Below, in pieces: positions 35,364-45,299 of a DNA stretch of 64,000 bases. Position 1 is the stretch's first letter; each line of letters begins with the position of its first letter. The notes beneath the pieces were generated by a model. That model saw only the letters and a program-made list of their open reading frames with translations. It ran no database searches and was not told the origin of the DNA. Position numbers and translations under genes: made by a program. The stretch comes from Pseudocercospora fijiensis CIRAD86 (lineage: Eukaryota > Ascomycota > Dothideomycetes > Mycosphaerellales > Mycosphaerellaceae), in the NCBI RefSeq assembly GCF_000340215.1, contig NW_006921534.1:1017171-1081170 (forward strand), given 5' to 3'.

Positions 35364-36350
35364 TTAGGCTTATTATTATCGGTATCGCCTATAGCTTATA
35401 GAGCGGTATTAGCACTAGCTTTACCTATTTCTTCGTAGATAATACTAAAAGATAGACCCTTCTTTATAGAAGTACCTAGTATATTGCGGGCATAGTCGCG
35501 TACTATACTAATTAGTTAATAGAAGTTATTAACTATTAGCCCTACCTAGTATATTATATAGAGCCCTTTGCTATAGGTCTTATCTATATTTGTAACTATA
35601 GTATATAGGTAGGTTACTAGGTTATTAAATTCCGGGTATTATATACGCTTTATAGTCTTATACAGGTTAAGCTATTCCTCGTACTAGCACTCGGGGTCCT
35701 TTACCTACTTAGAATTTATAAGGCGGTATAGCTCCTTACTAAGAGCAGTTCTTTACTATTAAGTATTAGGTATAAGCTTATCTTTTAATCGAGTTAGGAT
35801 AAGCCGTATAGTTAGTGCTATATTGTCTATATCAGAATTAGCAATCTCTAAGTAATAGCGGATATCTATAGTTATAGCTAGATATTCGATTGTCTTATTA
35901 CGTACTATTCTAAAGCGTTTAAATTCCGTCTTCCTTATATTAAAGTGTTCCTTAGTAAGCTTTGTACCGGCCTAATATAGGGGGTTAGTTATAAGTTACT
36001 ATATATCGAATTCCGGGAGAAGGGGTTATATAAGTTTAGTAGGCTCGGTCGAGTACGGATTAGTAAAGACCTAGGTCTTATATCTAGTTAGGTACGTCTT
36101 AGTTTACTTAAACTATCGATCCTATTCGTTAGGTCTACGAAGGATAATAAGCTTGCTACTACTAGGGCGACTAGCTAATAAGAGAGCTATTATTAAGGAT
36201 ATATTAACTTTAAAGCGATTATAGAGGCTTATAGAAGCTTAAATAGTTGTTTTCGTAGTACCGTTAAGACTATCGATTATTAAAGATCTCGTAGAATGAA
36301 AATTCTTTCCTACTATAGAAGTCTCTAATACCGCGGATTAAATCCGGGCT
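35364..36350 (-). pseudogene. copia gag, N-terminal part
   Basis: Minus-strand sequence upstream of the copy B insertion, in the position of copia gag. It reads as a gag-like helical region with many RIP stops, and I can only support it by position and continuity with 28133. To its right, near 36330-36355, AGCCCGGATTTAATCC could be a tRNA primer-binding site, with a short AT-rich LTR ending near 36465. Confidence 0.5.
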
Positions 36351-36479
36351 TATAACTATTATATATAGCGTAGTAGATTACTTATATAATACTATATTAC
36401 TAGCGGTTAAATTAGCTTTGTTAATTGCCTATATTCTATCTATTCTCTCGTCTAAAATACAGTGTAAAAAATTCTTTAA

Positions 36480-37887
36480 GCCAAGAAGTTACGTACCTGT
36501 CATGTGACTGAGCTAACGCGTCACATAGGATTAGGACCTCTCTAGCTTTCGGCGCGTCGCTGCCAAGCGAAACTCTGCCTCACCCAACTTCCTCCTTCCT
36601 CCTTTCCTCCTTCCTCCTTCCTCCTTCCTCCTGGCTTCTACCCGCTGTGACATCACTTCAGATTGGCGCCCTACACAGCATTGATGGAAGAGACACACAC
36701 TTCGCCGTCAGAGCTCTCGACAGTCACGGCCCTGGAGCCCCATTAGACCGGGTCATTCTGGCCACCTTCCCACCCTGCATATCGCGACCGGAGTTCTGAG
36801 CCCAATATTGACCTCAACATTGCAGGCCGTACAGCGCAGCATTACGCCTCAGGAGCCAGCTGGGCCTTGACGACATGATACGACGCACTCTGTGATGGCC
36901 ATTGAGGCGCACACTGGAAGTTGCCTGCTAACATCTTGTATGCTGAGGGCTGAGTTCTTGACGACCTTGCAAATGCCAAATTCTCCACGACCTGAGCGCT
37001 GTCGATTCTCCTCTCGTCGACCAATCCCATGCCAAAATCGTGCTTGAATCGCTGTTTCGTCTCTGGGCCCTATTCGACTTCGGCGAAATTCGGCACGTAC
37101 GGCGGGATGCTCTCTCGCCTTTGGAGCCTCAGTCTGTAGCAGCCGGAATGGAGACATCTGATCATGGTGCGAATTCCACGGCTCTTAGGCGTCTGCAGGA
37201 AGAGAATCGCCTGCCTGGGACACTGTGATGCAATGAGCTGATTTCTTGCAGATGTGGCAATGCTTCACGAATGCTCCGTTACGTCGTGCTCTTTTCTTCA
37301 ATGTGTCTTCGAGTCCCTCTCAGCTACCCTCTCAGACACTCTCATCACTTCCATCCACCCGTCTGTATGTATTGTCGAAGATGGCGGAGACCAAGTCCCT
37401 TGGAGCCCCGTAGGGGACCAGCATCCTATGTGCTTGGTCCCAACTCCTGGCAAGCGGCTAGCACATGGGCTTTGTCTAGATACCGCCTCTGTTCCGCATG
37501 CCCATGACACGTGAGTCCAAAGTACTCCTGTTCGATCGTAGGTCCATAGATGCGGTTCCCAATTTGTGTGCGGTTTGCGTATGCATGCGGAGCCGATCAA
37601 TGCCGAATCCCTGCCGCTTGTCATAAGCAACACATATTGTCGACCTACCATCAAGAGGGGTAAGCTAGCTACACCATTTGAGCGGTTAAAGAGGAGATCT
37701 CTGAGCCGAATCAGGCATTCGCTGATACCAGAAACGCTTTCACACCACTCACCAGGCATGCGACCTTTCACCCCTCCATGCACGCGGCACCGCACCGAAC
37801 CCGCATTATGGACTTCGCAAGCCATTTTCCAGTGCATAAAGAACACGTCTTCTCGAGGAGCCAGATTAGCTGCCTGTACACAACCAC
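36480..37887. other. Intergenic DNA upstream of the monooxygenase gene
   Basis: Base composition changes sharply near 36465-36490: CA and TG return and RIP marks end. Overlapping open frames of 60-180 codons on both strands lack family features and overlap each other, so I call none. The region must hold the promoter of the gene starting at 37888/37936. A (TTCCTCC)n tract is at 36589-36632. Confidence 0.5.
36589..36632. repeat. TTCCTCC polypyrimidine microsatellite
   Basis: About six imperfect copies of a 7-bp pyrimidine unit, in unmutated DNA just right of the transposon block. Confidence 0.8.
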
Positions 37888-39997
37888 ATGAGCAGCTCTA
37901 CTCCAGCAATTCGAGCAAAAGACAACGCAACAACCATGGGTACTCCGGGCAGCATCACCAACCCGAAGCTCAAGACTCAGCTTTGGGAATATGGCAAGCG
38001 TAGAAGAACAGATGGGCCGTATGCAGACAACCTGGAAGTCGATGCCCTTGTCGTCGGAGGTGGCTTTGGAGGTGTCTTCTGCTTTCACTCTTTACGCCAA
38101 GCAGGTCTGAACACGGTGTGTTCATGATGAGCGATATCATTGAGAACTTACTGACACCTGTAGGCAATCTACGAAGCTGGCACGGATCTTGGAGGAACAT
38201 GGCGATGGAATTGCTATCGTCAGTGGATATCACCATGCTTATCACCCATATCAGACTGATAAGAATCCAGCTGGAGCCATGGTCGACTCTGAAGTTCCCG
38301 AGTACCAACTCTCAATTCCTGAAACATGGAAGACGTACGTGCTCGGGTTCCAGGCATGTAGAGAGAGCTCTTGCTAAGTTTCCCAGATACAACTGGCCAA
38401 ATAATTATCCAACGTATCGAGAGCTCAGAGACTACTTCGACCATTGCGACAAAGTCCTGGATATCAAGAGTCACACTGCGTTCGACAGTGTGGTTGTTGG
38501 TGCTGAGTTCGACACCGAAGCAGGCAAATGGCATGTCAAGACTGCAGATGGCAGGACTGCGAAGACCAAGTACCTTGTCATTGCCGCCGGATTTGCGGCA
38601 AAGCGATACGTTCCCGATTGGCCAGGCCTCGAAAAGTTCAAGGGTTTCGTGTCTCATTCGTCGTTCTGGCCCGACGATGAAATCGATGTCAAAGGGAAGC
38701 GTTGTGCAATTATTGGGACAGGTATGGAGTGTCGGCCCACGTCTCTCTCACGTCACTGACTCACGTTCTTCCCACCAGGCGCCTCTGGCGTGCAAATTAC
38801 TCAAGCATGGGGCCCGACCGCTGGCCAGTTGAAGGTGTTCCAGCGCACACCTAACCTGACTGTACCAATGCGTCTCCGAAACCTTACAGTCGACGAGCAA
38901 ACTGAAGGCAAGAAATGGTACCCAGAACTGTTCGACCTACGTACGTCCCACTCTTCATCAAAATACTTCGTGAACTTCACTCACATGATCAGGCGAGCGA
39001 TGCTTCGGCGGCTTCCTTTACGACTTCTCCGAGAAAATGACCTTCGAAGACAGCCCGGAAGAACGCGAAGCCTTCTTCGAGAAACTTTGGTCCGATGGCG
39101 GTTTCCGTTACTGGCTGGGCAACTACAAAGATTACCTCTTTAACGCCAAAGCCAATCGTGCAGTTTACGACTTCTGGCAGAAGAAGCAGGCCCTTCGACT
39201 GAAAGATGCACGCAAGCGCGACATTCTCGTACCAAAGGAGCCACCGCATCCATGGGGAGTCAAACGTCCATGCCTTGAATATGGATATTTGGAGCAATTC
39301 AACCGAGACAATGTCGATGTTGTTGACATCCGCCACAACCCCATCCAGGAGTTCAATGAGAACGGTATCAAGCTTTCCGATGGTACTCAGCATGACTTCG
39401 ATGTCATATGCATTGCTACTGGCTTCGATGTTGTCACCGGTGGCATGACTGCTATGGGTCTCAAAGCTCTCAATGGCGAGCAATTGGAGAAACAATGGAA
39501 GAAGGCGGCTTACACCTACCTCGGCACCACTGTGGCTGGATATCCCAATATGTTCCATCTATATGGACCACGTAAGTCGGATCACTCTCCTACGGGGTTT
39601 GTGCATACTAACACCATCCGCAGAGGGTCCAACTCTCCTTTCCAATGGTCCAACTTCAGTCGAAATCCAAGGCCGCTGGATCACCGACGCAATCAAACTT
39701 TGCGAGCGTAATAACATCAAATACATCAACCCAACCGATGCTGCCAGCAAGGACTGGAAGCGCAAGATCAATGCTTTGAGTGACAGATCTCTGTTCCCAA
39801 CGACGAAATCGACGTGAGTTCAGTCAAACGTGGCATCGATACAAAACATGACTGACACATATCACAGATACATGGGCGGCAGCTTGCCTGGCAAAGCCTT
39901 CGAACATACTTGCTATGCCGGCGGCATGTACAACTATGCTCAGGAGATCAGAAGTGTCTTGCCACATTTCGAAGGATTTGAAGTCGTCAAGAATTGA
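37888..39997 (+). CDS. Baeyer-Villiger flavin monooxygenase (type I)
   Basis: Eight exons; introns 38116-38163, 38219-38270, 38335-38386, 38722-38778, 38941-38992, 39572-39623, 39814-39867; stop TGA at 39995. 580 aa from ATG 37888, or 564 aa from the in-frame ATG 37936, which has the better start context. FAD site GGGFGG (37-40 codons after 37936), NADPH Rossmann motif GTGASG across intron 4, and the full type I fingerprint FKGFVSHSSFWP (38637-38672); DVICIATGFD near 39400-39431 is the C-terminal flavin motif. The family inserts oxygen next to ketones using FAD and NADPH. Intact and free of RIP, in a 4-kb island between transposons. Substrate unknown; cyclohexanone/phenylacetone-type relatives are the nearest concept. 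Confidence 0.93.
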
Positions 39998-40496
39998 ACA
40001 CATGGGCAATCGCTCTCCAATTGAAACGTCGTCTAGCTCATTACGATAGCTCGTTTGATTTCGCCGTGCAGCCAAGGCTTACTTCTCCTTCTTCGCTTCT
40101 TTAGTCTCCTCCGCCTTACCATCATTCTCGGCTTTCTTGGCTTCGGCCTTGTCATCCTCCTTGCCTCTCAGTGGGATATCAGCCTTCTCCTCGGCCTTTG
40201 ATCCCTCCGTTTCTTCTTTCTTCTCTGCATCTACATATTAGTCAGCTGTCACATGCCTCAACACTCTGCATCAGAAACACTCGCCAGGCTCCAGCCTATT
40301 CTCCATAGATGCGTCTACCCCGTCATCGCCCTTTTCAACAGTATCCTCCACCTTGCCACCCTCTTCGTTCTTGCCGCACGAACAGGCGCGATCTGTCGCG
40401 CCATCGAGCTTCTCGCCTTTCTTCGAAACGATGACAGTCTTATCTGCTTCGTCATCATCGGCCGCATATTCAGCATGCTTAGCTTTCTCCTCGTTC

Positions 40497-40504
40497 TTCA
40501 CTAT
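40497..40504. repeat. Target site duplication of hAT-2, left copy
   Basis: TTCACTAT, repeated at 44423-44430. Confidence 0.88.
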
Positions 40505-40749
40505 CATAGAGTTTGAATAATGATTATTCAGTATTCAGTGTATTCAGTATTCAATCTGAATATGAATTTGAATATGGATCTACTAAATACGACTGAATAT
40601 CAAGTATTTACTAGGCAATACGTCGGCGCATATAGATCCTATATAGATATCCGAATTTGTAGTGTTTTAGGCTCTTTCTTTATACAATACACTTTCGAGG
40701 ATAGGCGGCAAACGCGTAGAAGTAATCGAGGTAGAAGAAGGTTAATATT

Positions 40750-41470
40750 GTTGTAAGAATAGTAGTGCTAAGTCGTACGCAGTTATTAGACTCCGAGTCT
40801 AAAGGCTCGTTGTCGCTAATATTGCCGCCGCTACTAATAACACTACTGCCGCTAGTAGTCGAGCCTATTGTCAAGACTGAGCCTAAAATCAAGCGTAACT
40901 ATACACTAGAAGAAGAGCCTATTGCTAAGAGGCTTCGGTAGAACCCTAGGAAGACGTTAAAGGCACTACAGTAGCTCGAAGACTAGTCCGCCAAGATAAG
41001 GGCTTCCGAGAAGGCTATTAAAGGCCTTAGCAAGGCTTATCGAGACCTTAGCAAAGAATACTAGGCTATTAAGCACCGACTGATCGTAAAGAACGCTAAG
41101 CTCGATATCTACGCGAAGAAGGCGAGCGCTTTCGAGGAGTATATTCGAAAGGAGGGTAACTATATACTAGTGTATCTAGTAGACTATCGGTACGAGGTAT
41201 GTCGTAATCGGATTCGAATAGTAGAAGAGAGGGCGAGGCACTTTAGGCATACGGATCCGTATAGTTGTAACCTATATATACTGCGTAGCGGCGAGGATTG
41301 TAAGTTTAAGGAAGAGCTCGCTACGTAGCGCGCTCGTAATGCCTTAGCGGTAATAGCGGTGAAGAAGGAGTGTATTAGTAGTATTGTTGTAAAGGAAGAA
41401 GATAGATTATAGAAGGTGTTAGTTGCTTCCGTAGTGCCGTATATACTATTGCTACTTGTTTAGGGTCCTA
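40750..41470 (+). pseudogene. Coiled-coil-like N-terminal/accessory frame of hAT-2
   Basis: The plus strand reads as one frame with stops at Gln/Trp sites: KAIKGLSKAYRDLSKEY, KHRLIVKNAKLDIYAKKASA, FEEYIRKEGNY. Heptad-like Leu/Ala/Lys/Glu spacing suggests a coiled coil. It may be a separate protein or the N-terminal part of the transposase polypeptide; I cannot tell which. Confidence 0.45.
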
Positions 41471-41719
41471 TTGCGTTATATAAGGCTTAACGTAGCCTAA
41501 TTATCGTATCCGGAAAGTATAACCGAGAGCGGTCCGTTAACGGGCCTTTCCGGCCGTATAGCTTTAGTAAACTCAAATTCTTTAAATCTACACTAATAAT
41601 TATACCTCGACGACAAACTCCGCTATAGTTAACCTCCGTACTATCTATAAATTGATATAGAAAGCGCAGGAAAATTTGCTAAATAGCTAAGCATCGCAAC
41701 GGGAAAACAACGAGCCTCG

Positions 41720-44090
41720 AAAGCGGAAGTATAGTAATAGCGCTAGCGATAAAAGCGACAGCGACCTTAGCGAAGTGCTAAATCCGACCCTAATCGCTAT
41801 ATTATCTACTAACTCGCAATCGACTCAATCTACGCAACAATTAATAGTACCTATACTACGAGTTCTTATACCCCTACCGGCGCCTAGTATAAAGAGAAAG
41901 AAGCAGAAAGAGCCAGATCCGGAGGTAGTACAATACCTAAGAAGGCCGTACGAATAGGAAGACCTACAAATAGACGACTATAGATATATAATTTGGTACT
42001 GCAAGTTTGAGCTATACTATAAGGTTGTAGGCGAGCTAGATTTAGGACAATAGTACGGTGTTATAAGCAATTGCGACTATTACCTATAGCGTAGACACAC
42101 TCTGCCTGTTAGCAAGTATAAGGATAAGGACAAGGACAAGAACCGCTATTAAGGCGATATTCGGGTAGTAATAGCTTCTTAGGCTTTACGGAAGGTATTA
42201 ATAGAAGAGACGAGGGCTCGCAATATCCTATATAACGCTACTAGAACACAGCAATATCGTAACGCACTCGCCGCCTTCTCCTCTAAGTACTATATCGCCT
42301 TTAACGCCTTAGTTTCTACCGCCTTCTATAGGATAATACTAGCTGTTAACCCCGAGGCTTCTTACGTCCTTCTATACGCTAAGTCCGCTCTACGGTCTCG
42401 AGTCTTCCGTAACTTCTATAATATGCGCGATTAAGTAATAGAGATAATAGCTACTACTATTAGCTCGATTCACTTCTATATAGATACGTAGAAGTCGCAG
42501 TATAGCTATAAGTACTTCTAAGCTATTAACTGCTAGTTTGTCGATAAGAATAGCCGATTACAATAAGTACTTCTCGACCTGCCGGTTGTCGTTATACGCT
42601 ATACTAGTGCTAAGCTCGCATAACTGCTTATTGACGTCTTTAAGTAGTACAATATTGTCAATAATATTAGCTAGATTACAAGCGACAACGTTACCTCTAA
42701 CGATACCTTAATACGTAAGATTGAGCGCTTCCTTTACTCTTAAGGCGTTATCGGCTAGACTAAGAAGTCGCGGAGGCTTCGCTATATTAAATACATTATT
42801 AACCTCGCAATATAAGCCTTTATATTCTTAGAGTCTATAGAGTCCGCTAAGATGGCATTTAAGAAGGCGAAGAATAACGAGCGTGCCTTTATTGAATAGT
42901 AAACAGCCGCTTACAATGCCGCCGAAGGTACTGCCGATACGATATCTATCTCCGCTTAGCTAGATATTGACGTTGCCTCGTTTGCTAAACAAGAAGCCCT
43001 TTAGAAGCTATATAACCTGTTACTCCGTCTACGAGACGACGTTCTATAGGCTACATTTAAATTCCTCGCTAGGTCCGCCGTTACTGCCGCCGTGCTAAAG
43101 ACGCCTAGTAAGACTCGCTAGAATGGTTAGCTATTGCTTATAGAAGAAGCTATTGCGGCAAAGCTAATACTGCAATTGCTATTCGAGCGAGAGCCTTTAC
43201 TATAAAACATAGCGCTTTCCGACTCGGACTAGATAGTTATTAAATATACGCGTAACTTCCTTTATCCCTTTAAGGAGGTTACTATACGGTTATAGGGCTA
43301 TCGCTATACACTAGACAGCTTCTAAGAAGCTATAAAATACTTTGTTAACTATTACGAGAAGTCGCTTTAGTACTATTAATATAGGCCGGCTATTACAAAG
43401 TTAATCCTTGTCTCTTAGCTCCTATTTAACAAATACTATCGACTTATTAACGAGTCTAGAGCCTACGTTGTAGCACTATTGCTATACCCTTCAAAGCGAC
43501 TTACCTAGCTTAAGAAGCGCTGGACTAGTAACAAGAAGGCGGACTAGTTACAGCTAGCACTCGAACGAGCGAGGTCGCTATAGTAAGAATATAAGGACAA
43601 GTTCAACTACTCGTTAGCTTAGTAACAAGCGCTAACCGCAGTTATAGAGCTTACTAGCTTCGAGTCGTAGCAACAAGAAGCTAACGTTGTTAATGCTATA
43701 ACTAACGAGTTTAATAGCTTTATATATGCCGCCGCTAGTCTACTGCCTATCGAGAACAATAGACGGTTAAGTCTACTAGACTAGTAGCTATTGCTAGCAT
43801 AGCGGCAAGCCTAGCCTTTACTCTCTCGACTAGCAATTAACGTATTGTCCGCGTTTGCTATATCCGCTAAGAGTAAGCGTACCTTTAGCTTCGCAAGGCG
43901 TACGATTATATAGGACCGAAGCCAACTCGATAGTAAGACAGTGCGAGTACTTAAGCCTTCTAAGCAGTAGTAGAAGGCTAGCATTGTAGAGCTACTGTCT
44001 AGTTTAGTAGACGACGATAAGCCGGAAGACTTAACCGATACGCAGTACTATATAGTAGGCGCCTTACAGTAATACCGATAGTATTATTAT
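41720..44090 (+). pseudogene. hAT transposase of hAT-2
   Basis: Open from about 41775 for 60 codons, then broken by RIP stops. Landmarks in order: ISSIHFYIDT near 42463-42492 (hAT HFSIDxW); AINCxFVDKNSRL; ITSDNVTSNDTLIRKIERFL near 42670-42735 (catalytic Asp box); LRYIKYIINLAI near 42775; and the C-terminal dimerisation domain near 43760-43960 with LSRLAINVLSAFAISAKSKR and TFSFARRTI. Family members have WW before this domain; here it reads TAG. Inactive. Confidence 0.88.
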
Positions 44091-44170
44091 TACAGTATCT
44101 ATAGCAAAAGTATATATATAATAGATTGATAGACACTACCCTCGTAATAAGGTAGAAGGCGACAATCTTT

Positions 44171-44242
44171 AGCAATATAGTGTAGTAAACAGTACGTTAA
44201 CTAGCTATAGTTAAAGACTAAGGTTCAATTCCTTATATTGCC
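44171..44242 (+). tRNA. tRNA-like gene or relic inside hAT-2
   Basis: 72 nt with acceptor stem AGCAATA/TATTGCC (6 of 7 pairs; the open pair fits a G to A RIP change), D-stem GTGT/GTAC with 8-nt loop, anticodon stem TTAAC/GTTAA, T-stem TAAGG/CCTTA with loop TTCAATT, then a TTTT run at 44244. The anticodon loop has 8 nt and no proper U33, so no amino acid can be assigned and it is probably degenerate. Confidence 0.4.
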
Positions 44243-44422
44243 CTTTTCTTTTGCTATTCTACTGCTATTTTTTTGCTATTCACCTTCCTTTTGCTAATTA
44301 TATACAAATTGACCTCCGCGGAAGACTGAATATTGAATATTTACCTAAATATAGGCCGTTGCTATATTTAGAATATTAAATATAGGCGCTACTAACTGAA
44401 TAATCATTATTCAAACTCTATA

Positions 44423-44430
44423 TTCACTAT
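44423..44430. repeat. Target site duplication of hAT-2, right copy
   Basis: TTCACTAT, identical to 40497-40504. Confidence 0.88.
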
Positions 44431-44763
44431 AGAATCATACTCGAGAGCCTTCTTATCGAGCTTTAGATCCTTAGTCTTAAGCTTCGAGTACGAGGGTTCC
44501 TAGTTCTCTTACTTGCTACCGTAGTCCTCTTTTTTATATGTAGACTTATCTAAAGCAGGTTTATAACGGTTGATATTGAAAGCGTTAAGGTTCTTTTCCG
44601 TAAGAATAGGCATTTCTCTTCTTGCTTGCAGTAAGTTAGAAGGTGTTTGTAAGAATTGTTCAGTTCGATATTGTAGTAAGGATTGTGCTATCGTGCCAAG
44701 TACCCTAGAGAGCTGTTTCATTCTTCTTATACCGTTCCTTCTATCGGCATCATTTCCGGACAT

Positions 44764-45140
44764 GTTCGCTACTGCCTTAATGTTCTTAGTCTTTGCTATA
44801 CGATGTGTAGTAGACAGATTAAGAAGAAATGGTTTCGCAATAGGTTTACTTACATGCTAAAACTTGAAACGTTTTAGTACACAGGACCAATTCCTCTACG
44901 TTCGTTAGGGACTTTCTATGAAATCGAAGGGGAAGTGTATTCTAATCCTGCTAATTTGGTATGGTCGATGCGCAAGCTTAGGCGCTAAGATCTGTTAAGT
45001 TATATGTCTCGTTCGAGGACATCCTAGCCTGCTAGCGTTAATGCTCTACTAGAAAACTATCATTCGAGCAATAAGATTGTTTTTATTTCAGCAGCTAACT
45101 ACATAGCAGCTAGCTACTACCTTGTCTGCTATTTATCAAC
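44764..45140. other. Intergenic host DNA with light RIP
   Basis: CA/TG content is intermediate between clean host DNA and the transposons. It holds the presumed upstream region of the split Lys/Glu-rich gene. No further gene seen. Confidence 0.4.
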
Positions 45141-45299
45141 TGCTATAGAGGAGTTACCCGGTACCGGCAGCTCGTTAAGGGAGTCGAACCCTTCTACTAT
45201 CGCTCCCCTATATACTGTCTTCCGTCGATAGTAATTAGCACCGCACCTACTTAATTTAAGGGAAGAGCGTACGAGGACTGGAATACTACGCTACCTTAA

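Larger units (their letters stand above)
5986..36470 (-). mobile_element. Ty1/copia element split by three nested insertions
   Basis: Four minus-strand pieces (36470-35364, 28133-25922, 17769-16044, 6427-5986) join, once the insertions and one copy of each target duplication are removed, into about 5.5 kb of Ty1/copia sequence in order gag, protease/integrase, reverse transcriptase, RNase H. The insertions are hAT-1 (TSD CTAATAAC), gypsy copy A (TSD AGCTA) and gypsy copy B (TSD TTATA). The RNase H frame continues across the hAT-1 site, which checks the reconstruction. A possible primer-binding site lies near 36330-36355 with a short LTR to its right, but LTR limits are not proven. Confidence 0.85.
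40505..44422 (+). mobile_element. hAT-2: second hAT transposon, 3.9 kb
   Basis: 28-bp terminal inverted repeats with one mismatch: CATAGAGTTTGAATAATGAT... at 40505-40532, and its complement at 44395-44422 with the outer C changed to T (RIP of CA). Flanked by TTCACTAT duplications. It carries a hAT transposase on the plus strand, a coiled-coil-like ORF, and a tRNA-like sequence near the right end. TIR and transposase differ clearly from hAT-1. RIP-mutated. Confidence 0.9.
40079..44763 (-). pseudogene. Lys/Glu-rich host gene split by hAT-2
   Basis: Starts at ATG 44763 (MSGNDADRRNGIRRMKQLS), reads to 44423, is interrupted by hAT-2 (40505-44422), and resumes at 40504. The frame matches exactly across the 8-bp duplication: ...EYDSIV|KNEEKAKHAEYAADD. 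An intron at about 40216-40266 (GTGTTT..TAG) joins ENRLEPG to DAEKKEETEG; the end is EAKKEK and TAA at 40079. The C-terminal half is low-complexity Lys/Glu/Asp with a CSC motif. Gln codons right of the insertion are already TAA/TAG, so RIP spread into the flank. Family not recognised; the upstream start is tentative. Confidence 0.6.

Noticed and set aside
37298..37846. 182-codon minus-strand frame upstream of the monooxygenase
   Set aside because: Overlaps several open frames on the other strand, has no recognised domain, and lies in the expected promoter region; long open frames occur by chance in this GC-balanced DNA.
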